NCBI RefSeq assembly: GCF_032854445.1
Contig: NC_088301.1
Location: forward strand, 18,549,223 to 18,613,222
Reading direction: 5' to 3'
Length of the DNA: 64,000 nt
Source: Liolophura sinensis
Lineage: Eukaryota > Mollusca > Polyplacophora > Chitonida > Chitonidae
Part shown: positions 11,342 through 23,100 of the stretch, piece after piece
Numbering within the stretch: the first letter of the stretch is position 1
Layout: the number at the start of each line of letters is the position of its first letter
Program-made: the position numbers and the translations under genes
Notes under the pieces: model-generated
Databases searched by the model: none
The model's input: the letters and a program-made list of their open reading frames with translations, nothing else
Told to the model about the DNA's origin: nothing

Positions 11342-12113
11342 TGTTGTGTGCACGACTGCCGTCAGTTACTAAATTTAGCTTGCCACTGTTTACATATGCT
11401 GAGTTCAGCGCCTGCTGTCTGCCTCTACCTTAGAATATTCCAGAATGCGCTCAGTTCGGTGCCTGTTTGTTTACATCAAGTGTTCAGGAATTTTCTTATT
11501 CTGGACAATTCCACCAGGCTATATAAGACCTATGAAAGCAGGTCAAACAGGGAGAGAACAGAGAATGGAGAAAGGAGAATTATTGAGAGCTTGGATGCTT
11601 TTGCTGTGTATTACTTTAGTAGGCCATTTGTGCTGAATTTTGGTGTCTCTATAGCCTCTGGCTTTTTTATATCCTATCTCCACCGAGCACTTGTTCAGTC
11701 TGAACTTGTATGTTTACGTTGTGCTCTTGTATACACAGTGCCTATTAGCACACGGACCCTGTCTGTGGAGTTTTGTGTATATTTCGTCATACACTCAGTT
11801 ATACTGTGGATTTTCCCTCTTGTGAATTTGTCTCTGAGCATTTATGCCTGTGTGGTATATATATTGTGGAATATATGCGTCCGTTTGGACTTGACGCCCG
11901 TAAGTACTTTAGTATTTGTATAAATACTGCTATCCCTTCTTGTTAAACTTAAGTACTTTAGTATTTGTATAAGTCTTATTATCTGTTCTTATTAAGCTAA
12001 TAAATTGTTGTAAAATAAAATCTGCTGGTTTTGGTTACTTTTTTGTGCGGCTAAACTGTCGTGTATTTCGAACAAGCCATCTCTTTATAATACAGACAGT
12101 TTGGGTCGTAACA
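11342..12113 (+). mobile_element. solo LTR (gypsy-like), 772 bp
   Basis: The element begins TGTTGTG and ends CGTAACA, the TG...CA ends of an LTR. It is flanked by a 4-bp target duplication with one change (CCGG 11,338-11,341; CTGG 12,114-12,117). At the corresponding place the B-C interval reads straight through CCGGATGG (near 49,792), so the insertion is absent there. A TATA box (TATAAG, 11,522-11,527) and AATAAA signals (11,999 and 12,014) fit an LTR promoter and polyadenylation site. No internal retroviral sequence is adjacent. A 191-codon open frame inside it has no recognisable domain. Confidence 0.8.
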
Positions 12114-12904
12114 CTGGATGGAAGACAACAGCGTCGCTGCCCTGGATATTTTCTTTCTTGAAAGACGCTGGCATACGTCTGTGTTATTGTCCGAAACGGG
12201 GATGTTTATTACGCGCGCTATTTCACAACATATATCTCCTCTTCAAGAGGTGATGATTTTTTTTATGACGCCATTTCCAACATTCAAAATAAAAAAAATG
12301 GTCCACTTGCTTCAACCCTTTAAACAACAAATGAAAAGCAACACTATTAGTCACATATCATGTAAGCCCACAACATTTTGTAAGCATATGCGTTGTAATA
12401 CATACTAAATTCATGTTTTATTTACATTAAACATTTTCTGTCTACGTTTTTACTTTAATTTATGATCCTCAAACCAAACATAGTACCTAACTTATGCAAT
12501 TGTCTGTTGTGACTATTTTGAAAAACCTGAAAAAATGAATTGTTTGATGTAAAACACCATTTGACTTGTTAAGAAACATCTTCGAAACACCACCCTGTTC
12601 AATCAAACAGAAGTGTTGTCGATAAAGTAACGATGTGCACGTTACGTGTCGAAGTTTATCACCGGGAATTCAATGAAGATTTCAGTGAAGTTTATTAGCT
12701 GTCTGTCAATATCATCTAGTTCATCATAGGAGTTGTTCTTTTGACAAGCAGATTTATATATAGGAATATAGTTACAACAAAAAAACACGGTGCATTGCTA
12801 CCGTTATAGAAATAATGTTAAGAACAACACAAAACAACAACAACATAGCATGGTGAGGGATGTAGTACAGTGTAAACTATCATTGAGTACGGCTGGACCA
12901 AAGT
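12114..12904. other. A-B intergenic segment, second part
   Basis: It continues the homology to the B-C interval (49,797-50,570), with shared blocks such as GGAAGACAACAGCGTCG-like and CACGGTGCATTGCTACCGT. No gene seen. Confidence 0.65.
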
Positions 12905-13210
12905 TAAGGGTGGAGAAAAGATAAAAATGACATAAAGTTCAGATGAAAGAGTGCGAAAAATTATTCCTGAATGTGGCCTTTCATATTTTTTCCAATTATT
13001 CCTTAAGAAGAAAAAGACACCTGAAAGTAATTTTGTATGGTGGGTATTGGGGACTAACTTTTGGTATTTATAATCTTTGTTTAATAATGTCAAAAATGAG
13101 TATGTAACACAGCTTTCATCAATATTTTTACACTAGAATTGTTTCTTCTCAGCTAACAAATGTATTAGACTTCAGTTTGGATCATATTTATATTTATAAT
13201 ATGTTCATAA
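12905..13210 (+). mobile_element. single-arm copy of the foldback element
   Basis: The sequence starts AAGGGTGGAGAAAAGATAAA, passes through TTGTATGGTGGGTATT and ends near GTTTGGATCATATT. This matches the left arm of the palindromic element at 38,745-39,303. The B-C interval lacks it at the corresponding place, so it was gained here or lost there after duplication. Confidence 0.65.
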
Positions 13211-13219
13211 ATATAAGTA

Positions 13220-14480
13220 TATTTGCTTCACTTGATTAAAGTTGGGTATCACTAGACCAACGTTGGGTATGACATGCCTAAAGTTGGGTGTGACTAGAAT
13301 AAATCTGGGCATGACTTGACTGAAGTTGGGCATAAAATGTCTAAATTGGATATGGCTTGACTAAGCTTGGCTGTGACCTGTCTAAAGTTGGGTATTACTT
13401 GACTGAAGTTGGGTAGGACTCGACCAAAGTCGGGTATGACTTGACTCAAGTTGGGTAAGATATGCCTAAAGTCGGGTATGTCTTGCTTAAAGTTGGGTAT
13501 GACTTGACTCATTTTGGGTATGACAAAATTTGGGTATGAGTAGACTAAAGTTGTGTATGACTAGAACAAAGTGGTGCGTGACTGCCTAAAGTTATGTATG
13601 ACATGACTAAGTTTGGGTTTGACTTGACTTTGAATATGACTTGAGTAGAGTTAGGTGTGACTATACTAAAATTGGGTATGACTTGACTGAAGTTGGGTAA
13701 GACTTGACTAAAGTTGGGTATCGTTAGACCAAAGTTGGGTATGACCTGACTGAAGTTGGGTATGACATGCTTAAAATTGTGTATGTTTTGTCTTAGTATG
13801 ACTTGACTAAATTTGGTACGACATGCCTAAAGCTGTGTATGACATGCCTAAAGCTAGGTATGACTAGGCTAAAGTTGGGTATAACTTTACTAAAGTTAAT
13901 TATGATTAGATTAAAATTGGGTATGATATGTCTAAAGTTGGATGTCACTAGACTAAAATTGATTACCCCTTGACTGAAATTGGGTGTGATTTGCCAAAAG
14001 TTGGGTAAGACTAAACTAAAGGTGGGCATGACTTGACCAAAACTGGGTATGACATAACAGATGTTGGGTATCACTAGAACAATGTTGGGTGTGACCTAAC
14101 TGAACTTGGATATGACATGCCTAATTTTGGGTATGTCTTGACTAAAGTTGGGTGTGACTTGACTAAAGTTAGGTATCCCTTGACTGAAGATGGGTATGAC
14201 TAGGCTAAAGTTGGATATGACTGACTAAAGTTGTGTATGACATGACTGGTGTTGGGTTTGACTTGACTAAAACTGAACATGATTTAACTAAATTTGGGAA
14301 TGACTTAACTAAAGTTGGGTATGATTTGACAAAAGTTGGATATGACCGAGCGAAAGTTGGGTATGATTTGCCTGAAGTTGAGTATGACTGGATCAAAGTT
14401 GAGTATGACTGGACTAAAGTTGAGTATGGCTTGACTAATGTTGATATGACTTGACTAAACTTGGGTACGACTTGGCCTGG
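13220..14480. repeat. 21-bp minisatellite, about 60 units
   Basis: Tandem degenerate copies of GACTTGACTAAAGTTGGGTA(T). The unit is 21 bp, a multiple of three, so long stretches stay open in several frames with a seven-residue period (YDLTKVG on +, VIPNFSQ on -). Those frames contain scattered stops and lack splice support, so I do not call a gene. The matching B-C site (about 50,545-50,720) has only a few units, so array length differs strongly between copies. Confidence 0.85.
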
Positions 14481-15300
14481 GCACATGTGTACGAGCTAAC
14501 CTGATTCCGATCAAAAGTGTGATAGCAGTACAGTTCAGCGTCAGTTTAGCCTTACTAAGCTCCATTAGTTTTGTTTAATGCCACCTTTGGTATTACTTTG
14601 TGACGTCATGCCAAACACACAGGCATCATTTTAGCCGCTTGAAGAGAAGACGCGAATTCTAAAGCTTGTTGTTTGCGTTGAACTAAAGTGTTTTGGTGAG
14701 GTAACTAATTCTGTGTTAGATATCGTGATACAATTGTGAACTCTCACCAGTCCTACAACTGAACGCCACAATTGAGAATATGTGTACAATAGGCTTACAC
14801 TGGTGTACAATGAATGCTACCTGTACAAGCTATTACCCAAATCAACACAGCATCTCGTGACTAACCTACATGGAATATCGCTGTGTAGGCCTACATACGC
14901 CACAATTCGAGCACTGAAAGCTGACTTTTTGTTCTGTGTGATATGATTCAGCTTGACGTCTCTTTCTGATACTGTATGTATCACACCTCCAGCTTGACAG
15001 CTAAACTTCACTGTGTGGGTGAAAACCTGTACGGCACACGCCCGCCCGACAGATCACCAGGTACTTGCCAAAGACCTTTTTTTTTATTTCGGACAAATAA
15101 GAGAATAAACACATGTAAAAACACTTATGTTACAAGTACAGTGGCTACACTTGTGACATAAATCTATAGGACCAGGTTTAAAAGAAATTCTACACCAACC
15201 ACATAGGAAATAAAAATGTATATACAGTAAGAAATTGGGATGGAGTCACGCCAAAGCACTTCTGAATTTAACTGAATCAAGGTGTTTAAATATATACTTT
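14481..15300. other. A-B intergenic segment, third part
   Basis: It is collinear with 50,720-51,630 and, more weakly, with 1260-2100. No coding exon seen. Confidence 0.6.
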
Positions 15301-15480
15301 TTATTTATTTATTTGTTTATTTCCTGTTTTACGCCGTACTCAAGGATATTTCACCTATACGACGGCGAGCAGCACTATAGCGGGTAGAGCCCGGAAGAAT
15401 TCACAGCCATTGGCAGGCTGTTGCCAGAATTTATCACGTTCGACGGAAGAGAAAGCCAGCCATGAGTTTGACTTGAATCT
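15301..15480 (-). mobile_element. SINE, head deleted, shared with B-C interval
   Basis: An ATTTATTTGTTTATTT tail is followed by the body (CGTACTCAAGGATATTTCAC, AGCAGCACTATAGCGGGTAG). It is orthologous to the SINE at 51,633-51,903 because the same diagnostic changes and flanks are shared, so it inserted before the duplication. The tRNA-like head and some flank are deleted here but kept there. Confidence 0.75.
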
Positions 15481-17121
15481 AACAAATGCTACACGCAGGG
15501 TCTAGCAAATGCTAGACCCCAAGGAATGCACCTGCCACAATCAGGACCATGTGATTTATTCCTATAAGGATAAGTAAACTTCCTACACATAGCTCGACTA
15601 TTTGTTTGCTTGAACACCAGTGGACTCAATTTTATAACAGAAATGTGTAGGCCTACACCGATTCGGAATTTTTTCGAAGAGATTCATTTCAACAATGAAC
15701 TTGAATTATTTTCTAAGATATGTTTTTACACTAACTTTGCACAAAAGGTTATATAATTTGTACGACTATATACACATGCGGTGAGGTTGACACGTAGGCC
15801 AAGTGTTGAACTCTCACGATCGGCTTGGATAGGTATTGTATGTAATTTTACACCAGTAATTTGCAAAACAAAAAACCACCCAAAACCCCACCATATTTTT
15901 AACTTCACATTGCTTACGCTTTCGTCATGGTGTTTACTATTAAGCATACACGTGATCAACATTTACCTGAGGTAAATTTATAAGATTTCATCAGAGATCA
16001 CGCTGTAGTCGCTGCTCTGGTTTTACTCTTTACACTATAGCCTTTCATACTTTAACACTCTTTCGATCAATGAGGTTAAACTAGTTTACAAAGCCTGGAG
16101 AATGACTAGTACCTGATTGATCTCCCAGGCACAGGAGTTATAACTATGTTCAACTAGATATCAAAATTAGGGAAACAAAAAAAAAAAGCAAAGAAAAAAA
16201 AAATGGACGAAAATCTGGATAGAGAAAATGACATTTATAAACCCAGGTTTATTGAAAGACGGTGTTGAAGAAATAACATGATCAACTTTTGACTCCACAA
16301 TCACGAAGCAAATTTTAAGTTAAAATTGCACATCACTTTTACATCGTTATTTCTTACGTAATAAGGTCAAAATATTGCTTGACATTGTAAATTTTGAAAC
16401 ACTTATTGTGAACCGAACTTCAGTTAAAATGACGAAAAGGAACATACCAAGGTTAATGATTGGAATTTTGACTGAAGGCTAAGATCGCTTTGTGGGTCTG
16501 ATGAACAACAACAGCTGAATTGTTCCAGGTTACGTTCCCATCGTGTGTAGAGGATTTCGTGGAAATGTATGCACCCATGCGGACATGGGGAAATTGTTTT
16601 CGTTTTTTTCTGGGTTCTTCTGTGTGACGGTAAGGATAATTACCTATGTTTCTCCACTCATGTTTTCCAGAAATCTCGAGCTGACGATGAGAGATTTCTG
16701 AATGGCCCCTGGTTTGCAGATGTTTAGATGACAACTTACAGCAACCACTGAACCGAAGTAGCTCAAACACATCATAATATGTTTTGTGTGTAGCATGGAT
16801 CACTGTGACGTATGAGCAGTTAGAGGCTCATAAAGGAAACGTTGCATGACACCCGTAGTGAAAATGGTTTGACCCATATAACACAAAAGACTAGTAGCTA
16901 ACCAAACTTACCTGTACAGAGTGTCTGGTGTGATTTCTCTCACATCTTTTACATCAGGTTTCAATTTAGTGAGAGTTGGCCAATAACTTTCTCATTTGTA
17001 GGCATGACAACCAACCGGTTTATGCAGGAATTAGGGCTTAGTTAAGGTTGGTGTAGAGCAGTCTGTGTAGATCAGCAGACAGATCGGTGACAACATCCAG
17101 ACTGACAGCCTCCTTCTACCA
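15481..17121. other. A-B intergenic segment, fourth part, and putative promoter of gene B
   Basis: It is collinear with 52,040-53,669. It has no supported gene: a frame that is open at 53,020-53,325 is frameshifted here, so it is not under coding constraint. The last 120 bp (from CGGTGACAACATCCAGACTG) is almost identical before genes B and C and recognisable before A, making it the likely 5' UTR and core promoter. I see no TATA box. Confidence 0.55.
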
Positions 17122-17194
17122 ATGACCAGGAATACATTCACGATGAAACAACAACTTCTACTTTTCACCATTTTGATATTTCGAGTAGCCAAAG
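17122..17194 (+). CDS. gene B exon 1, signal peptide
   Basis: It encodes MTRNTFTMKQQLLLFTILIF followed by RVAK and ends in phase 1 at AAAG|GTATGA. A second in-frame ATG (17,143) would give a more typical leader, starting MKQQLLLF. Gene C differs by a single residue in this exon (RVVK). There is a basic N-terminal part and a hydrophobic core, as in secretory leaders. Confidence 0.75.
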
Positions 17195-20100
17195 GTATGA
17201 GCTTTTACCCACAATATCTGCATGTGTTGGCAAGTATGATTAAATGATTTCGGAACAATTGCTTTCAGTGTTGACAACTTTGTGTAGTCAGCAAATAACT
17301 TGTGCTTTTATGGTTACCTTCATTTTACTCTTTGTTCTTGTATGTTATTTACTAAGTCAGTACATTCATTGTAATCTCTTCAGATGATGCGTCAGGTAGC
17401 CCCCACAGACCACCACACTCTCGATTTCCAACAGTGTGTGTTTTTTTCGCACTTCAGTTGACGGACAGACGTGTCGGTTTGGTAACAATTGTCGGCACAT
17501 CTGTAACTGTGCAGGGAACTGTGACCCTCAGACGGGCTGTGCCGGGCCCTGCGCCAGGGGCTGGGACGGGCCTAAATGTCAGAGACGTAAGTATCAAACC
17601 CATTTTCACTATCAGCTAATAGACAACTGTGTTGGTTTTGTTCATGCATTCGGCATGACTGCAACTGTTTAAGAAACCGCACCTCAGGCTGCGACGGGCT
17701 TACACTTCTCATACACATTGTCATAGACCCAAATACTAAACTGGTAATTAGATTCAGCTGAGTTCCAGCTGTGCACGTTCGCATCACACTGTATGTATGA
17801 CTGTGTCAAGAACCGAAGACCTGAAAATGAGTCAGAGACAAAATGTCCCAGAGGAGTTAATACATTGTCACAGTCCTGCAGGGTTTTTTCACATTCTTGT
17901 CGTCACTGAGTCTGACTCTGATCCAGATGATGATTATGTAGGTGTTCACTAAGACAAGTGACGTCCACTATTTTGAAACTGCTATCACAGCACTTTTCCG
18001 AAGTCTGTGTAAGACGTGGTGCCAACAGTGTTTACGTTACTAATTTTAAACATATACATGAAATGAATAAAACCATAACTGTGCTAAAGTGACATGAGAT
18101 CTGATTTGACCTGCAATATATGTCAGTATTTGCCTTTTAAATACACATGTATCATACCGTCTTCACTGGTTTGTTTGTACGCTCTATGCCATAGTCTTTT
18201 TTACTGAACACACCGATGAACAGTAGGACTTGACCAGTTCACACCATTGGTTGACATGGTCATGTATGTTTTAACCACAGTTCTACAGGTTTTGACTACA
18301 CACTTAGTATGTCTGTGACTGTGTGAGGACTTGTGGCCCAGAAAACAAACAGGTCTCTAGGTCATGGCCACACTCTCGGAAAGACTGTGACCCAGACGAT
18401 AGACAATTTCCGAAGCCGTAACACCACTCTCGGTATGACTTCGAATGTGTCTAGAATTGTGACCCAGGCAACAGACAGTTATCTAGGCCATGACCACACC
18501 CTCGATATGACTGTAATCCAGACGATAGACAGTTATCTAGGTCATGACCACACTCTCGGTATGACTGTGACCCAGACGATAGACAGTCCTGTAGCCCATG
18601 GCCAAGCTCTCAGTATGACTGTGACTTTATCTGAATTTTTGATCCAGGCGATAGACAGCTCTCTGTATGACTGCGAATGTATCTCGAATTGTGACCCAGA
18701 CAATAGACAGTTCTCTGGGTCATGACCAAACTCTCAGTATGACTGTGACCCAGACAGTGGACAGTGTTCTAGGCCATGTATACTCTCTTGGTGTGATTGT
18801 GACCCACCTGATATACTGACCATAGACAGTCCTGTATACCATGACCGAACTCTCGGTATGACTGTGACTGTAACTGGGTTTTTGATCTAGGCGATAGACA
18901 GTTCTCTGGGTCATGACCACACTCTCGGTATGACTGCGAATGTATCTCGAAATGTGACCCAGACGATAGAGAGTTCTCTAGGTTATGACCACACTCTCGG
19001 TATGACTGCGACTTAATCAGGGAATGTGACTCATTAACGATATTTATCTCGGTAAGAGTGTGACTCTTCCTGGGCTTTTGGCCCACACGATAGACAGTTC
19101 TTTAGGATGTCATGATACTCATACGATAAACAGTTGTCCAAATTATGATAATGCTCTTGATAACATAATTATATAAATATATCTGCACTTGTCTGGGTCA
19201 CACACTTGGCATAACCTTGACTTGTGGACTTGTGACCCAGACGATAGACAGTCCTCTACGCCATGACCACACTTTTGGCACGACTGTGAATGTATCTAGA
19301 CTTGTGACACAGACGATAAACAGTTCTCTAGGTGATGACCACACTCCCAGTATTGCAACTGCATCTGGGCTTGTGACCCTGACAATGTTGAGTTCTCTAG
19401 GATATAACTGTAACTGTATCTGGTCTTGTGGCCAGATACAGTTCTCTACATTATGACCATACTGTCGACATGACTACGGCTGTATTAGTTCTTGTGACCC
19501 AAACAGTTCCCTATGCTATGGTCACGCTCTCGTTATGAATACATTGACATAATATGTAATATTTACTTAGGAATGTGTCGATTTTTTTCGTAGGTAATGT
19601 GGCTTTGAATCAAAACACGAGCCAGTCTTCAAACCATTTTTCCTACACTTCTCGATATGCTGTGGACGGTGTTGTGGGTCATTTTCTGGAGCAAACACTA
19701 TGTACTCACACAGGGAATGATTACCAAAGCTGGTGGATGGTGACACTGGACAGGGTGCACAGCATTTACAGATTCCAGATCTACAACAGAAAAAAATATT
19801 GTGATCAATCAATCAGACCATGTAAGTGGCACATTACATGTTGGAAAACTAAAGGCCCAGACTTGGTAGGCCTACTCCATATTCCATAATTGCATAAAGA
19901 ACACATATTTCTCATAACGGAAGTGTTTAGAAGACTTACCCCACAGCGCCCGTATAATGTGATGTTTCCATTACGTTACCTTTCGTGCAAGGTTAAAAGG
20001 ATATGCGTAGCACTGTACCATATTGTCACTTTGTTTAACAATATCATTGTTAGCGTGTTCTATAGCAATGAAAAATTACCAGACCCTTTGACTGATAATT

Positions 20101-23100
20101 AGAGGTTATTTTAACGTGGATTAAAAGGATTATAGTGTTAGCGCACAAGTAGCAACGATTCTCAACGCTCCAAGGTCTTTTTTAGCATTTCTGGAATAAT
20201 GGATTTTTTTAATCGGCAGCGTTGCCTTACAAGGTTGTCTACGTTTTTCGAATTTTTGACAGTAAGCAATTTGACTCCTTCGTCGGGCAAACCCAAGGAG
20301 TGTAAATGCTTAAAAAGATTAGGTGTCCTTATTCTTCCAAGGAAGTCTAGACCAGTGACGGCTAATAAATTCTAGACCAGTGACGCCTAATAAATTCAAG
20401 ACCTGTGAGGTCTAATAAATTGCAATTAACATCACTGCATTTTTACCTAATTCTGCTTAACGTGTTAACAGACGTGTAATGTATTACTACTTGTGCATTT
20501 ACATAAACGTTTAGAATAAAAGCCTCAGTGAGGTATAGTGACAAGATGCCGTATACCATCGGTTATGACCCGTTCTCGCAGTGCGATTTGTAGTATCATC
20601 TTGCAGAACACAACCGAATCGAACCGTCAGAACACCCGTATCAATTTCGATTTTTATCGCATTCAACGAGTTGTCAGCTATCCGAGAGGTGTATTTTCAT
20701 GCTATCAAGCCGCTTTAAATTTTTACGCTAAGAGTTATCTCCCATTGTGTCATCATCACCACAGCCAAAAAGCCTTAAGGCATCTCCGAGAAAATGTAGA
20801 ATCGCCAGTCTTCACATTATTTTCTACGTGAGTACAACCCACTGTTAAAAAGCATTGCCATGACTAACGTGAACGTAAGAGCGCTAGACCATAGCATCGG
20901 AGCTGAACGAGACAAGTCGTTTGCATGCGTATTTTGTCGAACACTACAAGTTGAATATTACAAGTTGCGAATACAAATCGCATCGTGAGAACCGGCCTGT
21001 AGGTGCGAGCATTTTGGGAGATTTCACATAGACGTTGCTCTGGTTTTACTCTCTATACTCTACCTGTTTAATTATATTGCTATGATCATGTCAAAAGCTT
21101 CTGTGACCTTGCAGTTACGTGTACATGCTCGTGCAGCACACTGACCCAGGAGTCTCTCATCAATGCGGTCGCAGCGAACTCACGTCTAGCTCATTCTGAC
21201 TTTCTTTCTGGTCGTGCGTGGAGACATCTTGCAGCAACTAGCGGGTAATCTCTGCTCAGTCTCCCCCCAACCATAATGCTAACCTCGATGTATCTATCGG
21301 AGTCTTAAGATCCTCGATCCTTTTGGTCACCATTTACTCGCATGCCCGGCCTTTTTGATGCATTCAGTTGCCATTTGCAGTGCGTTGACAATGACAGCCC
21401 AGTCATTGACACCTCACATCTGAGAAACCAGTCCAGCGCACTTGACCAAGACAGCCTATCCAAACTAGTGAAGCAACTACGAAGGGCATTAGCAGCATGC
21501 GAATATCTCTGAGTTGATTCTAGTTCGAACGAAAGTCATAATTAGGCCTAAGTGACGAAGACATGTTCAATTTCACCGGATTGAGCAAAGAACAACTTAC
21601 TGACCTGGTTTCCCATGCTTCCTTGATGCTGTCATCCACCACGAGGACAGAACGACAGGTCGTCGGTATTCTGATGATGAAACTAAGGACTGGTTTATCG
21701 CTTAGGTAATTTAACTTCCACAACAATCGTGTCTTTAATGCAAATGGCCATGCTGTTTTGCAAGCCAGTTTCACTACGAGTCGAGCGATTACAAGTTTAA
21801 ACAGCCTGTTACATAACACGTGTCATCTGCAAGAGCAATTTCCCTTTAATTTAGAATAGAGTCGTTATGTTTGTGAGGTTTTCATCACTTGTAGGACTAT
21901 TGGAACACCGTGCCGTATCCCTGATGAATATAAGATGCCCAGAATTGTCCAGCGTTCACAAACAGCACCGAGCGAGGGATTTCTAAGGCTAAATCTGGGT
22001 TTTAATCACATAAATCAGAGTGATGTCATGGACAATCACACGACTGCCTTTTGGGACACAAATACCTAGCACGTGGAATTTAAACGCTGTGATACCTAAA
22101 GCTATGTATACATACAGAAAAGTACAGCTCCCAGTCAACGTCGACCCCCAGTAGGGAAACAAATGATGATAACAACAACAAGGTCGGTTTCATGAGGTTT
22201 ACTTGGCTTTAACTTGCCCTTAGTTAAGTGCACTTTATATCTCTACAGCGTACGTTGCCGTGGTAATTAAGGGCTTACTTAGCCAAGCCAGCTTCATGAA
22301 ACCGGCCTCGGAAGGGTACATCATTAGCCTGAATGTCCAACATCTCTCAGTCAGGAAAAACAATGATGCCCCAATGGTTAAGCACATTGAGAAGAGTAAA
22401 AAAGGAAAGGAATGGCCGTGGGTATCGTGATGCAGTGAAATTTGTAAGTGATCTTGGAATAAAAACCTAGTCTCCCCCTTTTTCTTGGAAAGATTTGTAA
22501 ATAGTTTACCGCGGGAGAAGCCAACTCATCTAGACTTGTCACAAAATTACGATGGGCTATTGAGAGCGCCAACGGTGGTATTAAAATACTTTAACAATGC
22601 TATACCCATTTCAGATACACGACATCTAAAGGTATGATACACCTACGAACAGACAGCAGATGTGAGCTAAATGCTGTGATGCCTGAACTACATCGGGGTT
22701 CCTGTATTATTTGACTGCTGATCGAACCAGATTTCAATACACATGCTGATGAACCGTGAACAAGTACTGCGGTATATTTTAAAACATTTAGGCATTGCTA
22801 TTGTCTGTGGATTTGTACCTGAAATATTTCAACATTTCAGTATGAACAGGTGACTGTTGAGTGGGGCTACCAAAGGTAAAGTACATTTAAATGAGCGGAG
22901 TTCATCCCAGCCCTTTTCTGTACAAGATTCCACGGTAGAAGTCACAGGTGAGGTATTTTAGTAAGTCAACTATGTACCACTTTATCAGCCTGTGCAACTT
23001 CCATTAACCCGGTAATAACACGAGATGCTTCCAAGCGGAAAATGACGACAACCACTCATGCCAACCCTCCATTAAAACGCAGGAATGCTTTGCCTGACTT

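Noticed and set aside
11348-11923. 191-codon + frame
   Set aside because: It lies wholly within the solo LTR, has no recognisable domain and overlaps the LTR promoter region.
13294-14486. Several 70-93 codon frames on both strands with heptad repeats
   Set aside because: They follow from the 21-bp unit of the minisatellite and are broken by random stops; no splice or start support.
18300-19500. CRISPR-like array of regular repeats
   Set aside because: Units are contiguous and degenerate without unique spacers, and the context is a eukaryotic intron.
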